Assembly (NCBI GenBank): GCA_964541755.1
Contig: CAZIRF010000020.1
Coordinates: forward strand, 1-49,212
Source: CAZIRF01 sp964541755
GTDB taxonomy: Bacteria > Spirochaetota > Spirochaetia > Treponematales > Breznakiellaceae
Length of the DNA: 49,212 nt
Reading direction: 5' to 3'
Shown here: positions 1-8,420 of the stretch, one piece after another
Layout: every line of letters starts with the position of its first letter
Position numbering within the stretch: position 1 is the stretch's first letter
Program-made: the position numbers and the translations under genes
The notes under the pieces: generated by a model
The model's input: only the letters and a program-made list of their open reading frames with translations
Told to the model about the DNA's origin: nothing
Databases searched by the model: none

Positions 1-66
1 GTACCCGGCGCGGACGCCGTACCCGGCGCGGACGCCGTACCCGGCGCGGACGCCGTACCCGGCGCT
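1..66. repeat. 18-bp tandem repeat in the nadA 3' end
   Basis: The 18-bp unit GTACCCGGCGCGGACGCC is repeated 3.6 times without spacers. Read on the minus strand in the nadA frame it encodes a repeating Ala-Ser-Ala-Pro-Gly-Thr tail. The array continues to the window edge, so its full length is unknown. Confidence 0.9.
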
Positions 67-1073
67 TCCTGTTCGAGGGCGGCGATGGCCTCGAGGGTGG
101 CGAGGAGCTTGTCGAGATCGGTGCGGGCCATGTTGACGCAGAACTCGTTTCGCAGGGGAACGACCTCAAGGCCGGTATGGGCAAGGTCGCGCGCGATGCG
201 TTGGACGAAGGTGGCCTCGGTGCCCAGGACCAGCGTACGGCCCTTTGCATCGGCTTTTGCGGCGGCTATCTTGGCCGTGTTGAGCAGTCGCTCGGTGGAT
301 CCGGAACCATCGCAGGCCAGCACTACTTCGGGGGCGCATTCGGGGTGGACGTGGATCTCCGCGCCGGGCCAGGTGGCGCGGACTTTTTCGGCATCGGCCA
401 GGGTCATCCTCTGGTGTATGGGGCAGAAGCCGTCCCACAGGAAGAAACGGGCCCGTTTGATCTGCGCTTCGTCGGGAAGAGTGAGCTGCAGGCTTCCGTT
501 TACTCCCCTGCGGGGGCGGGGGATGAGGAGGACCTCGTTGGCCGAAAGGCCCGCGTCACGCGCCACGTTGGCGCCCAGGTTTTTGTCGGGGGTAAAGAGG
601 ATGCGTTTGCCCTTTGCGAGGTAGTGGTCGACCACCTTGCGGGCATTGCCGCTGGTGAGTATGGCTCCGCCCTTTTCGCCGGTGAGGGCCTTCATGTCGA
701 CATTGGAGTTCATGTAGGTAAGGGGGAAGACCGCCTCCCCGAGGACTGCTTCGAGGGCCTCGAGGACGGGGCGGGCTTCCTCGGCACTCACCATGTCTGC
801 CATGGGGCAGCCGGCGTGGAAGTTGGGCATCCAGACGTTCTGGTCCTCGCGGGCGAGGACGAGGGCGCTCTCTGCCATGAAGCGCACCCCGCAAAAGACG
901 ATGTGGCGGGCCGTGGTGCGGGAGGCATCGACCGAAAGGCGATAGGAGTCGCCGACAAGGTCTGCGAGGTCCACAATGGAGGGGTCCTGGTAGTGGTGCG
1001 CGGCGATGACGACGGTGGAGCCCAGCTCGCGCTTGAGCTCCGTGATGCGGGTGGTGCTATCAGCCTTGCTCAT
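1..1073 (-). CDS. nadA: quinolinate synthase NadA (3' end outside window)
   Basis: Makes quinolinate from iminoaspartate and dihydroxyacetone phosphate with a [4Fe-4S] cluster, in the cytoplasmic de novo NAD pathway. The minus-strand frame is open from ATG 1073 to the window edge (357 codons). It shows the NadA hallmarks AHHYQDPSIVDLAD near the N-terminus, then GCPMADM, TYMNSN, SGNA, FTPDKNLGANVA, WDGFCPIH, HPECAPEVV and EFCVNM; several of these cysteines are candidates for cluster ligands. The start overlaps the nadC stop by ATGA, so the two genes are translationally coupled. Oddity: after the last conserved block (LDKLLATLEAIAALE) the protein runs into ASAPGT repeats encoded by the 18-bp tandem array. 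A copy of the dispersed GGAAGCCTGCAG word lies inside the gene at 486-503. Confidence 0.93.
   Translation of the reverse strand, partial: MSKADSTTRITELKRELGSTVVIAAHHYQDPSIVDLADLVGDSYRLSVDASRTTARHIVFCGVRFMAESALVLAREDQNVWMPNFHAGCPMADMVSAEEARPVLEALEAVLGEAVFPLTYMNSNVDMKALTGEKGGAILTSGNARKVVDHYLAKGKRILFTPDKNLGANVARDAGLSANEVLLIPRPRRGVNGSLQLTLPDEAQIKRARFFLWDGFCPIHQRMTLADAEKVRATWPGAEIHVHPECAPEVVLACDGSGSTERLLNTAKIAAAKADAKGRTLVLGTEATFVQRIARDLAHTGLEVVPLRNEFCVNMARTDLDKLLATLEAIAALEQEAPGTASAPGTASAPGTASAPG
486..503 (-). repeat. dispersed 18-bp repeat, solo copy in nadA
   Basis: On the minus strand this reads GTAAACGGAAGCCTGCAG, a close match to the word that bounds the batC segment (40999-41172) and the 32.6-kb element. 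Here it encodes VNGSLQ of NadA. No inverted partner was seen within about 250 bp. Confidence 0.6.
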
Positions 1074-1960
1074 GATTGGAGCCTCTTTGCGTCGCGCAGC
1101 GAGAAGTCGAAGACGTTCACCGAGTGGGTGAGTTCGCCAAAGGAAATATGGGTGATGCCCAGGCCGGCGAGGGATTTCAGGCGCTCGACCGTCATGTTGC
1201 CGGAGGCCTCGATTTCGCAGGCCCCGCCGATGATGCTGGCGGCTTTTGCCATGGTTTCGTTGTCCATGTTGTCGAGCATGATGCGGTCGACGGCGAGGGA
1301 GAGGGCTTCGCGCACCTCGTCGAGGCTGCGGGTCTCCACTTCGATCTTGAAGCGCGCGCCCCAGACGGCGCGAACCTTCTTGACCGCGGCGGTGATGCCC
1401 CCGGCGGCGTCGATGTGGTTGTCCTTGAGCATGACCATGTCGTGGAGTCCCATGCGGTGGTTGTCTGCCCCGCCGGTCTTGACCGCATACTTCTGGAGGA
1501 CGCGCAGGCCCGGGATGGTCTTGCGCGTGTCGAGTATGGTGATGGGCCGGACGGGGCGGCCCAGGCGCGCTTCGGCTTCCTTTGCAGATGCGGCAGCCGC
1601 CTCGACAAGCTTCGAGGCCTTGGTGGCGATTGCCGAAAGGTGGGAGAGGAAGTTGAGAGCGGTGCGCTCTACGGTGAGGATGCTGCAGGTCGAGCCGCGC
1701 ACGGTGGCGAGGGGCTGGCCCTTTTCGATGCGGTCCCCGTCTGATGCAGACAGGTGAACGTCTGCGGCCGGATTGACCGCGAGGAAGACGGCCTTGAAGA
1801 TGTCGATGCCGCAGAGGACGCCGGCATCCTTGGCGTAGAGGGTGCATTCGCTCATTTCTTCGGGCGGGAAGACCGCGGTGCTGGAAATATCGCCGTTCGC
1901 GCCCAGGTCTTCTGCGAGGGCCTGGCGTACGAGGGGGAGGTAGTCGTCGGGTGTCAACAT
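1070..1960 (-). CDS. nadC: nicotinate-nucleotide pyrophosphorylase (carboxylating) NadC
   Basis: Converts quinolinate plus PRPP to nicotinate mononucleotide, the step after NadA. The 296-residue product has the usual family length. Visible motifs: EDLGANGDISSTAVFP near the N-terminus, ERTALNFLSHLSAIAT (about residues 100-115), ILDTRKTIPGLRVLQKYAVKTGGADNHRMGLHDMVMLKDNHI (active-site Arg, Lys and His residues), then VETRSLDEV, IMLDNMD, EASGNM and the C-terminal SFGELTHSVNVFDFSL. A longer reading frame from 2059 exists, but ATG 1960 begins MLTPDDYLPL, matches the family and has GGAG 7-8 nt upstream. It overlaps nadA by 4 bp; a TATACT box on the minus strand (1989-1994) may serve both. Confidence 0.96.
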   Translation of the reverse strand: MLTPDDYLPLVRQALAEDLGANGDISSTAVFPPEEMSECTLYAKDAGVLCGIDIFKAVFLAVNPAADVHLSASDGDRIEKGQPLATVRGSTCSILTVERTALNFLSHLSAIATKASKLVEAAAASAKEAEARLGRPVRPITILDTRKTIPGLRVLQKYAVKTGGADNHRMGLHDMVMLKDNHIDAAGGITAAVKKVRAVWGARFKIEVETRSLDEVREALSLAVDRIMLDNMDNETMAKAASIIGGACEIEASGNMTVERLKSLAGLGITHISFGELTHSVNVFDFSLRDAKRLQS

Positions 1961-1988
1961 GTCGATCTCCGGGAAAGTGGATGGCGAA

Positions 1989-1994
1989 GTATAG
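1989..1994 (-). promoter_or_regulatory. possible -10 box of nadC-nadA
   Basis: On the minus strand TATACT lies about 30 bp upstream of the nadC start. No convincing -35 hexamer is visible; a CTGATAG word lies about 22 bp further upstream (2017-2023). Confidence 0.35.
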
Positions 1995-2030
1995 CCCAAA
2001 AGGGGGTCGGAGGCTACTATCAGCCTTGGT

Positions 2031-2516
2031 ATGAGTGCGATAAAGAAGACCAACGCCATGCGGATACTCGAGACAGCCGGGGTCGCTTTCGATACAGCGA
2101 GTTACGAGGTCGATGAAAGCGCCCTCGACGCGGTGACGGCAGCCGAAAAACTGGGTGTCGATCCCCTTGAAGTCTTCAAGACCATCGTCATGGAGAGCGA
2201 CGCCAAGGAGATCCTTGTCTTCTGTGTTCCGGCCGTCTGCGAGGTCAACCTGAAGAAGGCCCGCGCAGCGGCGGGGGTCAAGGAGCTCGCTCCCATCAAG
2301 GAAGCGTCACTCCTCTCGCTTACCGGCTATGTGCGCGGGGGCTGCTCGCCCGTGGGTATGAAGCACCCCTACCGCACCTTTATCGACGAGACCGCCCAAC
2401 TCCACGAACGCATCCATGTAAGCGCGGGCCATCGGGGTGTTCAGCTTGTGGTCAATGCCAAAGCCCTTGCCGCCATTATAGGGGCCTCGTTCGCGGATAT
2501 TGCCGCGGGGTTTTAG
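2031..2516 (+). CDS. ybaK: YbaK/EbsC-family Cys-tRNA deacylase
   Basis: Family members hydrolyse mischarged Cys-tRNA(Pro) or other mis-aminoacyl-tRNAs in the cytoplasm. The 161-residue protein has the YbaK/ProX-like architecture: YEVDESALDAVTAAEKLGVDPLEVFKTIV, then the conserved lysine block NLKKARAAAG, the GYVRGGCSPVGMK loop, a TFIDETA strand, and HVSAGHRGVQLVVNAKAL at the end. ATG 2031 was chosen because the homologous region starts at once; the ribosome-binding site is weak (GGAGG is 17 nt away). It is divergent from nadC and convergent with the lipoprotein gene downstream. The exact mischarged substrate cannot be read from sequence. Confidence 0.9.
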   Translation: MSAIKKTNAMRILETAGVAFDTASYEVDESALDAVTAAEKLGVDPLEVFKTIVMESDAKEILVFCVPAVCEVNLKKARAAAGVKELAPIKEASLLSLTGYVRGGCSPVGMKHPYRTFIDETAQLHERIHVSAGHRGVQLVVNAKALAAIIGASFADIAAGF

Positions 2517-2537
2517 GGGCGCTCGAGTGGCTGTAGT

Positions 2538-3659
2538 CTATCGGGTTTCCATCCCGTACATTCCCGCACTCACCTTCCAGCCATCGTCGCCTTTATGCAT
2601 GACATAACGCATGGCCCGCGACTCACGCGCCCAAGAGGGTTCGCGGTAGTGGACAATCACCTCTACCAGGTTCCCCTCCCGTTTCAATGCAAGATCGCCC
2701 TTAATCACCGGGTCTTGAGCCCCCTCGATCTCATACCAGATTGCGCACTGCCACTCCTCGCCCTCCAAGAGGGCATCCGGATCGGGGAAGGCCGGCTCGA
2801 AGCACATGGCATTGAGGCCTTCCCCCGCCGTGCAGGGAAAGAGAATGCGAGAGATGCCTGTACAGTCTGGCGATGTCGACCATGCGCTGGGTGAAGAACC
2901 GGAAGGACTTTCCTCGCTTGCTTCGGCGGGCTTTCCCTGAACAGGGTCCTGTTCTCCATAGCTCGTCACAATGAAGGAGCTGTAGCCGATTGAGAGATAG
3001 GCAGACCAGGCGATAAACCAGGGTCGCACGGATTGTTCGACATTTTCCGGAATTGCATAGCGCTTTCCGTTTATCCTGATCGAGGAGGCGGAATCCGCGA
3101 TACTGCTTTTCTCGCGATACAGGACCGGCATACCGCCATCGGGTGAATGCCCCCGCGGGTCGCAGAGCCCCGCATGTTGGGTATCCGGCTTCCCTTGCCC
3201 GATGTAGTCGACGCATACCGTGTCTCCTTCGTGGGTAACAAGGTCCAGACGGGCCTTCTTCCCGCTTCGGTTTATCGTAAAGGAAATTTCACCCGGATAC
3301 CATTCACGCGTTGCCGAGGTCTGCTGGCCAAGGGACATTCCGCAGACAATATCGAACTGGGATTTGTCTTTCCGTGTGATAATGGCCCTGATGGCGCTAT
3401 CGCTGTACACAAAGGCTTCCACCGATTCCCACGCGGGGTGGCCATCAATCCATGCGATGAGGTGATAGCTGGCATAGGTGCTGACAGCCTTGAATGGATG
3501 GGCAATCGATGTTGAAAAGAGAGTTGAGGCACTTACAGCGACACGCTCTGTCATATGTTCCCGCCCCGCAGCCTGTTGTGTCGAAGGCGAGAGACTGCAG
3601 GCCGATAGGGCCAGAATCATCGAGATTGTTGCATGAAATAGAATTGTTCTTTGAACCAT
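2538..3659 (-). CDS. putative lipoprotein, unknown function
   Basis: A 373-residue protein with a lipoprotein signal: MVQRTILFHATISMILALSAC, the lipobox LSAC placing the acylated Cys at residue 21. The mature part is hydrophilic with no family I recognise. Residues 45-185 look like a beta-rich domain with three cysteines. A Ser/Pro-rich linker (SEESPSGSSPSAWSTS) separates it from a second domain (about 265-373) that has strands such as WYEIEGAQDPVIKGDLALKR and MRYVMHKGDDGWKVSAG. ATG 3659 has AAGGAG 7 nt upstream. It starts 61 bp after the AraC-type regulator on the same strand, so the two are probably co-transcribed. Likely anchored in the outer or inner membrane facing the periplasm. Confidence 0.75.
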   Translation of the reverse strand: MVQRTILFHATISMILALSACSLSPSTQQAAGREHMTERVAVSASTLFSTSIAHPFKAVSTYASYHLIAWIDGHPAWESVEAFVYSDSAIRAIITRKDKSQFDIVCGMSLGQQTSATREWYPGEISFTINRSGKKARLDLVTHEGDTVCVDYIGQGKPDTQHAGLCDPRGHSPDGGMPVLYREKSSIADSASSIRINGKRYAIPENVEQSVRPWFIAWSAYLSIGYSSFIVTSYGEQDPVQGKPAEASEESPSGSSPSAWSTSPDCTGISRILFPCTAGEGLNAMCFEPAFPDPDALLEGEEWQCAIWYEIEGAQDPVIKGDLALKREGNLVEVIVHYREPSWARESRAMRYVMHKGDDGWKVSAGMYGMETR

Positions 3660-3720
3660 GGGATACTCCTTGTCAAACTATGGAGTCCATGGTACCGAAA
3701 CTGATGGCGATACACTGTCA

Positions 3721-4632
3721 TTATCGTGCGAAGTTTCCGCTCTGGCTCTCAAGGGGAATGAGGATTTCCAAATCGCACTGGCCACGTATCTGCTCGTCCA
3801 CCCGTTCCCGGTGGATTCGATATCCTGTCGAATTACCGGGGCTGTGGCCGCTCTCCGGCAGCAGGCGGGAAAAAAGGTAGGCGTATACGCGCGAAAGGTC
3901 ACGAATCGCTCCTCTGTAGACGAGGGAATAGTGGAGACCTCCCGGAAGTGTGCGCAAGGATACCGGTCCCGAAGCTTCGCAATCTGGTGAAACAGCGATA
4001 CAGGCATCGAAACGGATCTTTCCTTCGGGACAGATATCCGGGTGGTCTACAGAGATGGAAATACGTTCACTGCCTGGCTTCACGTTGTGCGTACGGCGGG
4101 CCCAGCCCATGAGCTTCGCCCAAGCCAGACCAATTCTGGCATCGTAACTCCCCAGGTGCCGTACATAGGCAATATGCCGCTCGGGAAGTGTACACAGTCG
4201 GGAGGGCCCGAGTCCCGCGACGGGCTTGTCGCAGTCTGGCGGGATGGACATACTGCCGGGACTCTCTGTAGAAACCTCCCTTTCTCCTTTCGAAGCAGCC
4301 CGCAGCCATGAACGCGGACTTGCGCCATAGCGTTTCTTGAAGGCGCTTGCAAAGTGCGAGGCAGAAGAGAAACCGCAGGCCATCGCCATATCGCCCATGC
4401 GGGCTCCGGCGAGGAGTTCGCGTTTCGCCCACTCGAGTCGACGTCGAAGCAGATATCCCTGTGCCGACTCCCCCATGCAGGCAAGGAATACCCGGTGGAA
4501 GTGCCAGAGAGATATGCCTGCGCAGGCGGCGAGTTCCGGTACCGGGAGCCCCTGTGGCAGATGGCTGTCAAACAGATCAATTGCCCGGTTGACACTGCGG
4601 CGCCACGCTTCGAGGGTCTCTTCTCTGTTCAT
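3721..4632 (-). CDS. AraC-family regulator with GyrI-like ligand domain
   Basis: A 303-residue transcription factor of the Rob/SoxS-GyrI type. Residues 10-115 form a double AraC helix-turn-helix (LPVPELAACAGISLWHFHRVF and MGDMAMACGFSSASHFASAFKKRYGASPRSW). Residues about 140-300 resemble the GyrI-like small-molecule domain (PERHIAYVRHLGSYDARIGLAWAKLMGWA, ISVDHPDICPEGKIRFDACIAV, GGLHYSLVYRGAIRDLSRVYAYLF). Such proteins usually sense amphipathic compounds and control efflux or stress genes. The start has AAGGAG 6-7 nt upstream and is only 21 nt after the trpA stop, so read-through from the trp operon is likely. The next gene is a lipoprotein of unknown role. A regulatory role in tryptophan synthesis is not implied by the ligand domain. 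Confidence 0.88.
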   Translation of the reverse strand: MNREETLEAWRRSVNRAIDLFDSHLPQGLPVPELAACAGISLWHFHRVFLACMGESAQGYLLRRRLEWAKRELLAGARMGDMAMACGFSSASHFASAFKKRYGASPRSWLRAASKGEREVSTESPGSMSIPPDCDKPVAGLGPSRLCTLPERHIAYVRHLGSYDARIGLAWAKLMGWARRTHNVKPGSERISISVDHPDICPEGKIRFDACIAVSPDCEASGPVSLRTLPGGLHYSLVYRGAIRDLSRVYAYLFSRLLPESGHSPGNSTGYRIHRERVDEQIRGQCDLEILIPLESQSGNFAR

Positions 4633-4653
4633 GGGAAACTCCTTTTCGCGAGC

Positions 4654-5460
4654 TTACCCCTTAACTATCCCCTCTGCCACCTTTTTCACCGCCTCGCGCA
4701 GGGCTTCATCGCGGGCGGCGATATTTGCCTTGTAGGCATCGGGCTTTTTGGCGGCGTGTTCGGCGAGGACGCGGGTAATGGTCTCGACAAAGACACTGCC
4801 GGCCACAACGGCGTGGACGTGGGGGGCGACGACCCGGGCCTGGGCGCCGGTCTTTATGCCGAAGCCGCCCAGAATCTTGGAGCCGCCCGCGCGGGCGCGG
4901 TCGAGGAAGGCGAGGGTGTCGTCCCCAATGTGGGTCTCGCTTCCCGTAATACCCGCACGAAGGGCTGCGTAAAGATACTCTTGCCCCAGGCCCGCCATCT
5001 CGTCGAGGCGCTCGGGGCGCATGGAGGGGGCGGCAACCGGGATGGAGCAGAGCCCCCCGGCCTCGCAGGCCTCGGCGAGGCCCTCGTCGCTGTCGAAGGG
5101 GAGGTCCGGGACGATGAGACCGGCCACCTTGCGCTTGGCCGCCGCCTTGACGAAGGTCGCCACCCCGGGGGTAAGGACCGGACTCGTGTACGACATGATA
5201 AAGACCGGCGTCGAGGGAAAGCGCCCGCTCAGGGTGCCGATAAAGTCGAGGGACTTCTTGACGTTCCACCCGCCCTCGAGGGCCTTTGAGCAGGCGTTGA
5301 GAATGGCCGGGCCATCGGCGCTGGGGTCGCTAAAGGGAATCTGTACCTCAAGGTAGGTCGCCCCACCGGCCACGAGGCCCTCGGCCACCGCAAGACAGCC
5401 CGATTCGTCGGGGTAGCCGGCCACCAAGTGCGCCATGAGTGGAATTGCTGTATCGCTCAT
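4654..5460 (-). CDS. trpA: tryptophan synthase alpha subunit
   Basis: Cleaves indole-3-glycerol phosphate to indole and glyceraldehyde 3-phosphate, passing indole to TrpB. The 268-residue protein shows LVAGYPDESGCLAVAEGL, the catalytic region EVQIPFSDPSADGPAI (Glu and Asp near residues 36-48), FIMSYTSPVL, GLIVPDLPFDSDEG and the phosphate-binding GGFGIKTGAQ plus VVAGSVFVE. An upstream in-frame extension to 5691 is rejected because ATG 5460 begins the family homology (MSDTAIPLMAHLVAGYP) and has GGAG 8-9 nt upstream. It is separated from trpB by 142 bp containing a very strong hairpin, unlike the tightly overlapped genes upstream. It ends 21 bp before the AraC regulator. Confidence 0.96.
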   Translation of the reverse strand: MSDTAIPLMAHLVAGYPDESGCLAVAEGLVAGGATYLEVQIPFSDPSADGPAILNACSKALEGGWNVKKSLDFIGTLSGRFPSTPVFIMSYTSPVLTPGVATFVKAAAKRKVAGLIVPDLPFDSDEGLAEACEAGGLCSIPVAAPSMRPERLDEMAGLGQEYLYAALRAGITGSETHIGDDTLAFLDRARAGGSKILGGFGIKTGAQARVVAPHVHAVVAGSVFVETITRVLAEHAAKKPDAYKANIAARDEALREAVKKVAEGIVKG

Positions 5461-5538
5461 ATCGGAATCTCCATAATTATAGACTGATAGTTTACTGCGA
5501 GCCCCGATTACCGGGAGCGCAGAAACCCTGTTTGCTGC

Positions 5539-5573
5539 CCCGAAGGGGCCCCGCTCCGCGGGGCCCCTTCGGG
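5539..5573 (-). promoter_or_regulatory. strong hairpin between trpB and trpA
   Basis: A perfect 15-bp stem, CCCGAAGGGGCCCCG paired with CGGGGCCCCTTCGGG, can extend by one more pair to leave a 3-nt loop. A second small hairpin (GATGCC-TTT-GGCATC) lies at about 5590-5605, at the trpB 3' end. No U tract follows on the minus strand, so it may act as an mRNA-stability or partial-termination element, or be a mobile palindromic repeat. Confidence 0.7.
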
Positions 5574-5602
5574 CGCCCGGCATTGCTGCGATGCCTTTGG
5601 CA

Positions 5603-6826
5603 TCACACCAATGCCGCCAATTCTCTTTGCAGGAAGGCCTTCCACTCTGCAGGGCGCAGGAGGGGGGCCGTGATGAAGAGGTCTTTATCACCGCGCCCGC
5701 TCATGTTTACGACGACGGCCTTGCCGGGCCGCAGGGATCTTGCGAGGCTTATGGCCTCGGCCCCGGCGTGGGCGCTCTCGAGGGCGAAAACCACCCCCTC
5801 GTGGCGGGCGAAGAACTTGAGGGCTTCCATGGCCTCGTTATCGCTTGCGCGGCGGAACTCAAGGCGGCCCGTCCTTCCCAGGGCGGCCAGCTGCGGCCCT
5901 ATCCCCGGGTAGTCGAGGCCCGCCGAGATCGAGTGGGTCATGGCGACTTGCCCGTCCTCGTCCAGGAGGAAGCGGCTCTTGTAGCCGTGGACGATGCCGG
6001 TGCGGGCCCCATCTCCGGTCATGCGGGCTGCGTGGTCGCCGGGCTTCTCGCTGCGCCCACCGGCCTCAACGCCAATCAGGCGGGGGCGCTCCCGGTCGAT
6101 AAAGGGCTCGAAGAAGCCGATGGAGTTTGATCCTCCGCCCACGCAGGCGATGAGGGCCTCGGGCTCGATACCCTTTTCGGCGAGCTGGGCCATGGTCTCG
6201 CGGCCGATGACGGCCTGGAACTCCCGCACCATGTCCGGCCAGGGGGCCGGTCCCAGGGCGGAACCAATTATATAGAAGGTATCGGCAAAGGTGGCGGACC
6301 AGTCGCGGAAGGCCTCGTTGATGGCGTCCTTCAAGGTGCGGGAACCCGATTGTACGGGAGTCACCTTTGCACCGTAGAGCTCCATGGTCGCCACATTGGG
6401 CTGTTGGCGGTCGACGTCGACAGCCCCCATGAAGACCTCACACTCAAGGCCCAGCTTGGCGCAGGCCGCCGCGGTGGCGACCCCGTGCTGGCCGGCCCCT
6501 GTCTCGGCAATGACGCGCCGCTTGCCCATCCGCTGGGCCAGGAGGGCCTGGCCCAGGGCGTTGTTGATCTTGTGGGCCCCGGTGTGGGCGAGCCCCTCCA
6601 TCTTGATGTAGATGTCGGCCCCGCCAAGGGCGCGGGAGGCATTCGACGCATGCAGGAGCGGGGTGGGGCGCCCGATAAAGTCTGCGCGCAGATTGGCCAG
6701 TTCGCTCTGGAACGAGCTATCAGCCTTTATGGCCTGCCAGGCTTCATCGATTTCCTCGATCGCGCGGCGCAGGACCTCGGGGACATAGCGGCCGCCGTAG
6801 GGGCCGAAAAAACCGTTATCGGACAT
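5603..6826 (-). CDS. trpB: tryptophan synthase beta subunit
   Basis: PLP enzyme condensing indole with serine to give tryptophan. The 407-residue protein is the usual TrpB1 length: FGPYGGRYVPEVL at the N-terminus, GRPTPLLHASNASRALGG, the PLP-lysine block MEGLAHTGAHKINNALGQALLAQRMGKRR (Lys near residue 85), ETGAGQHGVATA, the phosphate-binding ACVGGGSNSIG, and SAGLDYPGIGPQ. The C-terminal block VVVNMSGRGDKDL is present. The start at 6826 overlaps the trpCF stop by 11 bp. A longer frame upstream (to 7303) lies inside trpCF and is rejected. An AAGGCTGATAG word lies in the coding region near 6717. Confidence 0.97.
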   Translation of the reverse strand: MSDNGFFGPYGGRYVPEVLRRAIEEIDEAWQAIKADSSFQSELANLRADFIGRPTPLLHASNASRALGGADIYIKMEGLAHTGAHKINNALGQALLAQRMGKRRVIAETGAGQHGVATAAACAKLGLECEVFMGAVDVDRQQPNVATMELYGAKVTPVQSGSRTLKDAINEAFRDWSATFADTFYIIGSALGPAPWPDMVREFQAVIGRETMAQLAEKGIEPEALIACVGGGSNSIGFFEPFIDRERPRLIGVEAGGRSEKPGDHAARMTGDGARTGIVHGYKSRFLLDEDGQVAMTHSISAGLDYPGIGPQLAALGRTGRLEFRRASDNEAMEALKFFARHEGVVFALESAHAGAEAISLARSLRPGKAVVVNMSGRGDKDLFITAPLLRPAEWKAFLQRELAALV

Positions 6827-8420
6827 GGTGCAACTCCTCGAACCACGCTCGCATGAGGGGTTCAGATTTTTCTCCGGGTGCAGATTCGAGCTTGCTCGAG
6901 GCATCGACGAGTTCGGGCTTGAGGGCGTCGACGAGGGCGGCGGTCGTGCCGGGCCCCAGGCCGCCGGCGAGCCAGAGGCGGGTTTCCCTTGCAAGGGTCT
7001 GGACCAGGTCAAGGCTGATAGTCTGCCCCGTGCCACCAGAGCGGCCGCCTTTGGAGGCGTCGACGAGGACGCGGGGTTCGCCCGCGGAAAGCAGGGCGCG
7101 TACCGCCTCGCTGTCCGCAGCCGTTTCGATGCCCTTGGCAGCGTACCAGCCGGCGGGAGCCTCTGCAAGGGCCGCCTCCAGGCGCGTGATACTGGCCGTA
7201 TCGAGCGTCCCGTGGAACTGTATCGCGTCGAGGACCCCCTCGCGGGCGAGATCCAAGGCTTCCTGCGCGCGCGGGGATTCAAGTTCTGTAATGACAGCCA
7301 CAAGGAGGGGCGGGCGGCCGGCCGCAGCGGGCCGCTCTATGACAGCGGGGCGCTGTATGACAGCGAGCCGCTTTTCCAGAGCGGCCTTGACCGCGCGCAC
7401 TTCATCGCCGCTCGCCGCCCGGGGGCTGTCTGCAAAGACAAAGCCCAGGAGGTCGGCGCCCAGATTCGCGGCGAGGAGGGCATCTTCGACGCGTTTGAGC
7501 CCGCAGACCTTGACGAGGGGAACGCTGCGCTCCGGGTGGGTCCCGCGGCGCTCGGCCACTTCCCGCCAGAAACGCCCGCGGGCGCTCGGGGGGCTTGCCA
7601 GGAAGGCATCAACAATATTCATGGCAGCAGCATTGGACGCCGCACCCAAGGGGGCCGCGTTCCCGTCCGCGCTCCCGGTCTGGGCCGCCTGGCCTCTGGC
7701 CGCAGCTTCCCCCACGAGGATGCCGGTAAAGCCCAAGGCCCCGGCAAAGGCCGCCTGAGCCGGGCCGCGGATACCCGACTCGTATACCGCCCGTTCGGGG
7801 AGGCGACTGCGAACGGCTGCGGGAATGAGGGGGTCGATGGTGAAGTTTGCAAGGTCACGCGCATTCACTCCGGCGAGGATCGGGCCCTCCGCTATCAGCC
7901 TTGCCAATTTTTCGAGGTCTTCCTCCTCGCGCACTTCCACAAAGGGGGTGAGTCCCAAGTCGCGGGCGAAAGAGGCCATGCTGCAGAGCTTCTCGAGGGG
8001 GAGGATGCGGGCAATCAGGAGGACGGCGTCGGCGCCACAGCGGTATGCGACCTCGATCTCTTTCTCTTCAAGGAGGAAGTCCTTGCGCAGATACGAGAGC
8101 TCGGGGACCGCGCGCGTCAAATGCATGAGGTCGTCCAGAGAGCCCTTGAAGAAGTGCTCCTCGGTAAGGACCGAGACATTCTTGGCCCCCGCGTCGCGGT
8201 ACTGGCGGGCGAGGGCGACCGGATCGAGGTCCATGGCGATGGCCCCCGCCGAGGGCGAGGCCCTCTTTATCTCGAGAATGGCCCCCTTCTGGGCCAAGAA
8301 GGGCACTATGTCCCGCTCCCGCTTGGCTGGAATGGCGTAGCCCAGACTGGGGCCGCGCGAAGCGAGGTCTTCCCGCCGCTTGGCGACTATACGCTCAAGG
8401 ATGTCAGGCTGGCCGGGCAA
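6816..8420 (-). CDS. trpCF: fused indole-3-glycerol phosphate synthase / phosphoribosylanthranilate isomerase
   Basis: A 534-residue bifunctional enzyme for two successive steps of tryptophan synthesis. Residues 1-255 are TrpC: DILERIVAKRREDL, ILEIKRASPSAGAI (catalytic Lys), SVLTEEHFFKGSLDDL, LRKDFLLEEKEI and ESGIRGPAQ. A low-complexity Ala/Gly linker follows. From about residue 300 the TrpF domain has VKVCGLKRVEDA (catalytic Cys), IQFHGTLD, VLVDASKGG and LAGGLGPGT. No ATG is available near the domain start. TTG 8420 is the best candidate: AAGGGGG lies 6-7 nt upstream and the overlap with the trpGD stop is 17 bp. The fusion order TrpC-TrpF matches the E. coli-type fusion. Start-codon confidence is moderate; the function is secure. 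Confidence 0.93.
   Translation of the reverse strand: MPGQPDILERIVAKRREDLASRGPSLGYAIPAKRERDIVPFLAQKGAILEIKRASPSAGAIAMDLDPVALARQYRDAGAKNVSVLTEEHFFKGSLDDLMHLTRAVPELSYLRKDFLLEEKEIEVAYRCGADAVLLIARILPLEKLCSMASFARDLGLTPFVEVREEEDLEKLARLIAEGPILAGVNARDLANFTIDPLIPAAVRSRLPERAVYESGIRGPAQAAFAGALGFTGILVGEAAARGQAAQTGSADGNAAPLGAASNAAAMNIVDAFLASPPSARGRFWREVAERRGTHPERSVPLVKVCGLKRVEDALLAANLGADLLGFVFADSPRAASGDEVRAVKAALEKRLAVIQRPAVIERPAAAGRPPLLVAVITELESPRAQEALDLAREGVLDAIQFHGTLDTASITRLEAALAEAPAGWYAAKGIETAADSEAVRALLSAGEPRVLVDASKGGRSGGTGQTISLDLVQTLARETRLWLAGGLGPGTTAALVDALKPELVDASSKLESAPGEKSEPLMRAWFEELHHVR

Noticed and set aside
1..66. Possible CRISPR array
   Set aside because: Units of 18 bp follow each other without spacers and are part of the nadA reading frame.
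177..1757. Long plus-strand open frame across nadA and nadC
   Set aside because: It is antisense to two well-conserved enzymes; its protein is Gly/Asp/Val-rich as expected from the complement of GC-rich genes.
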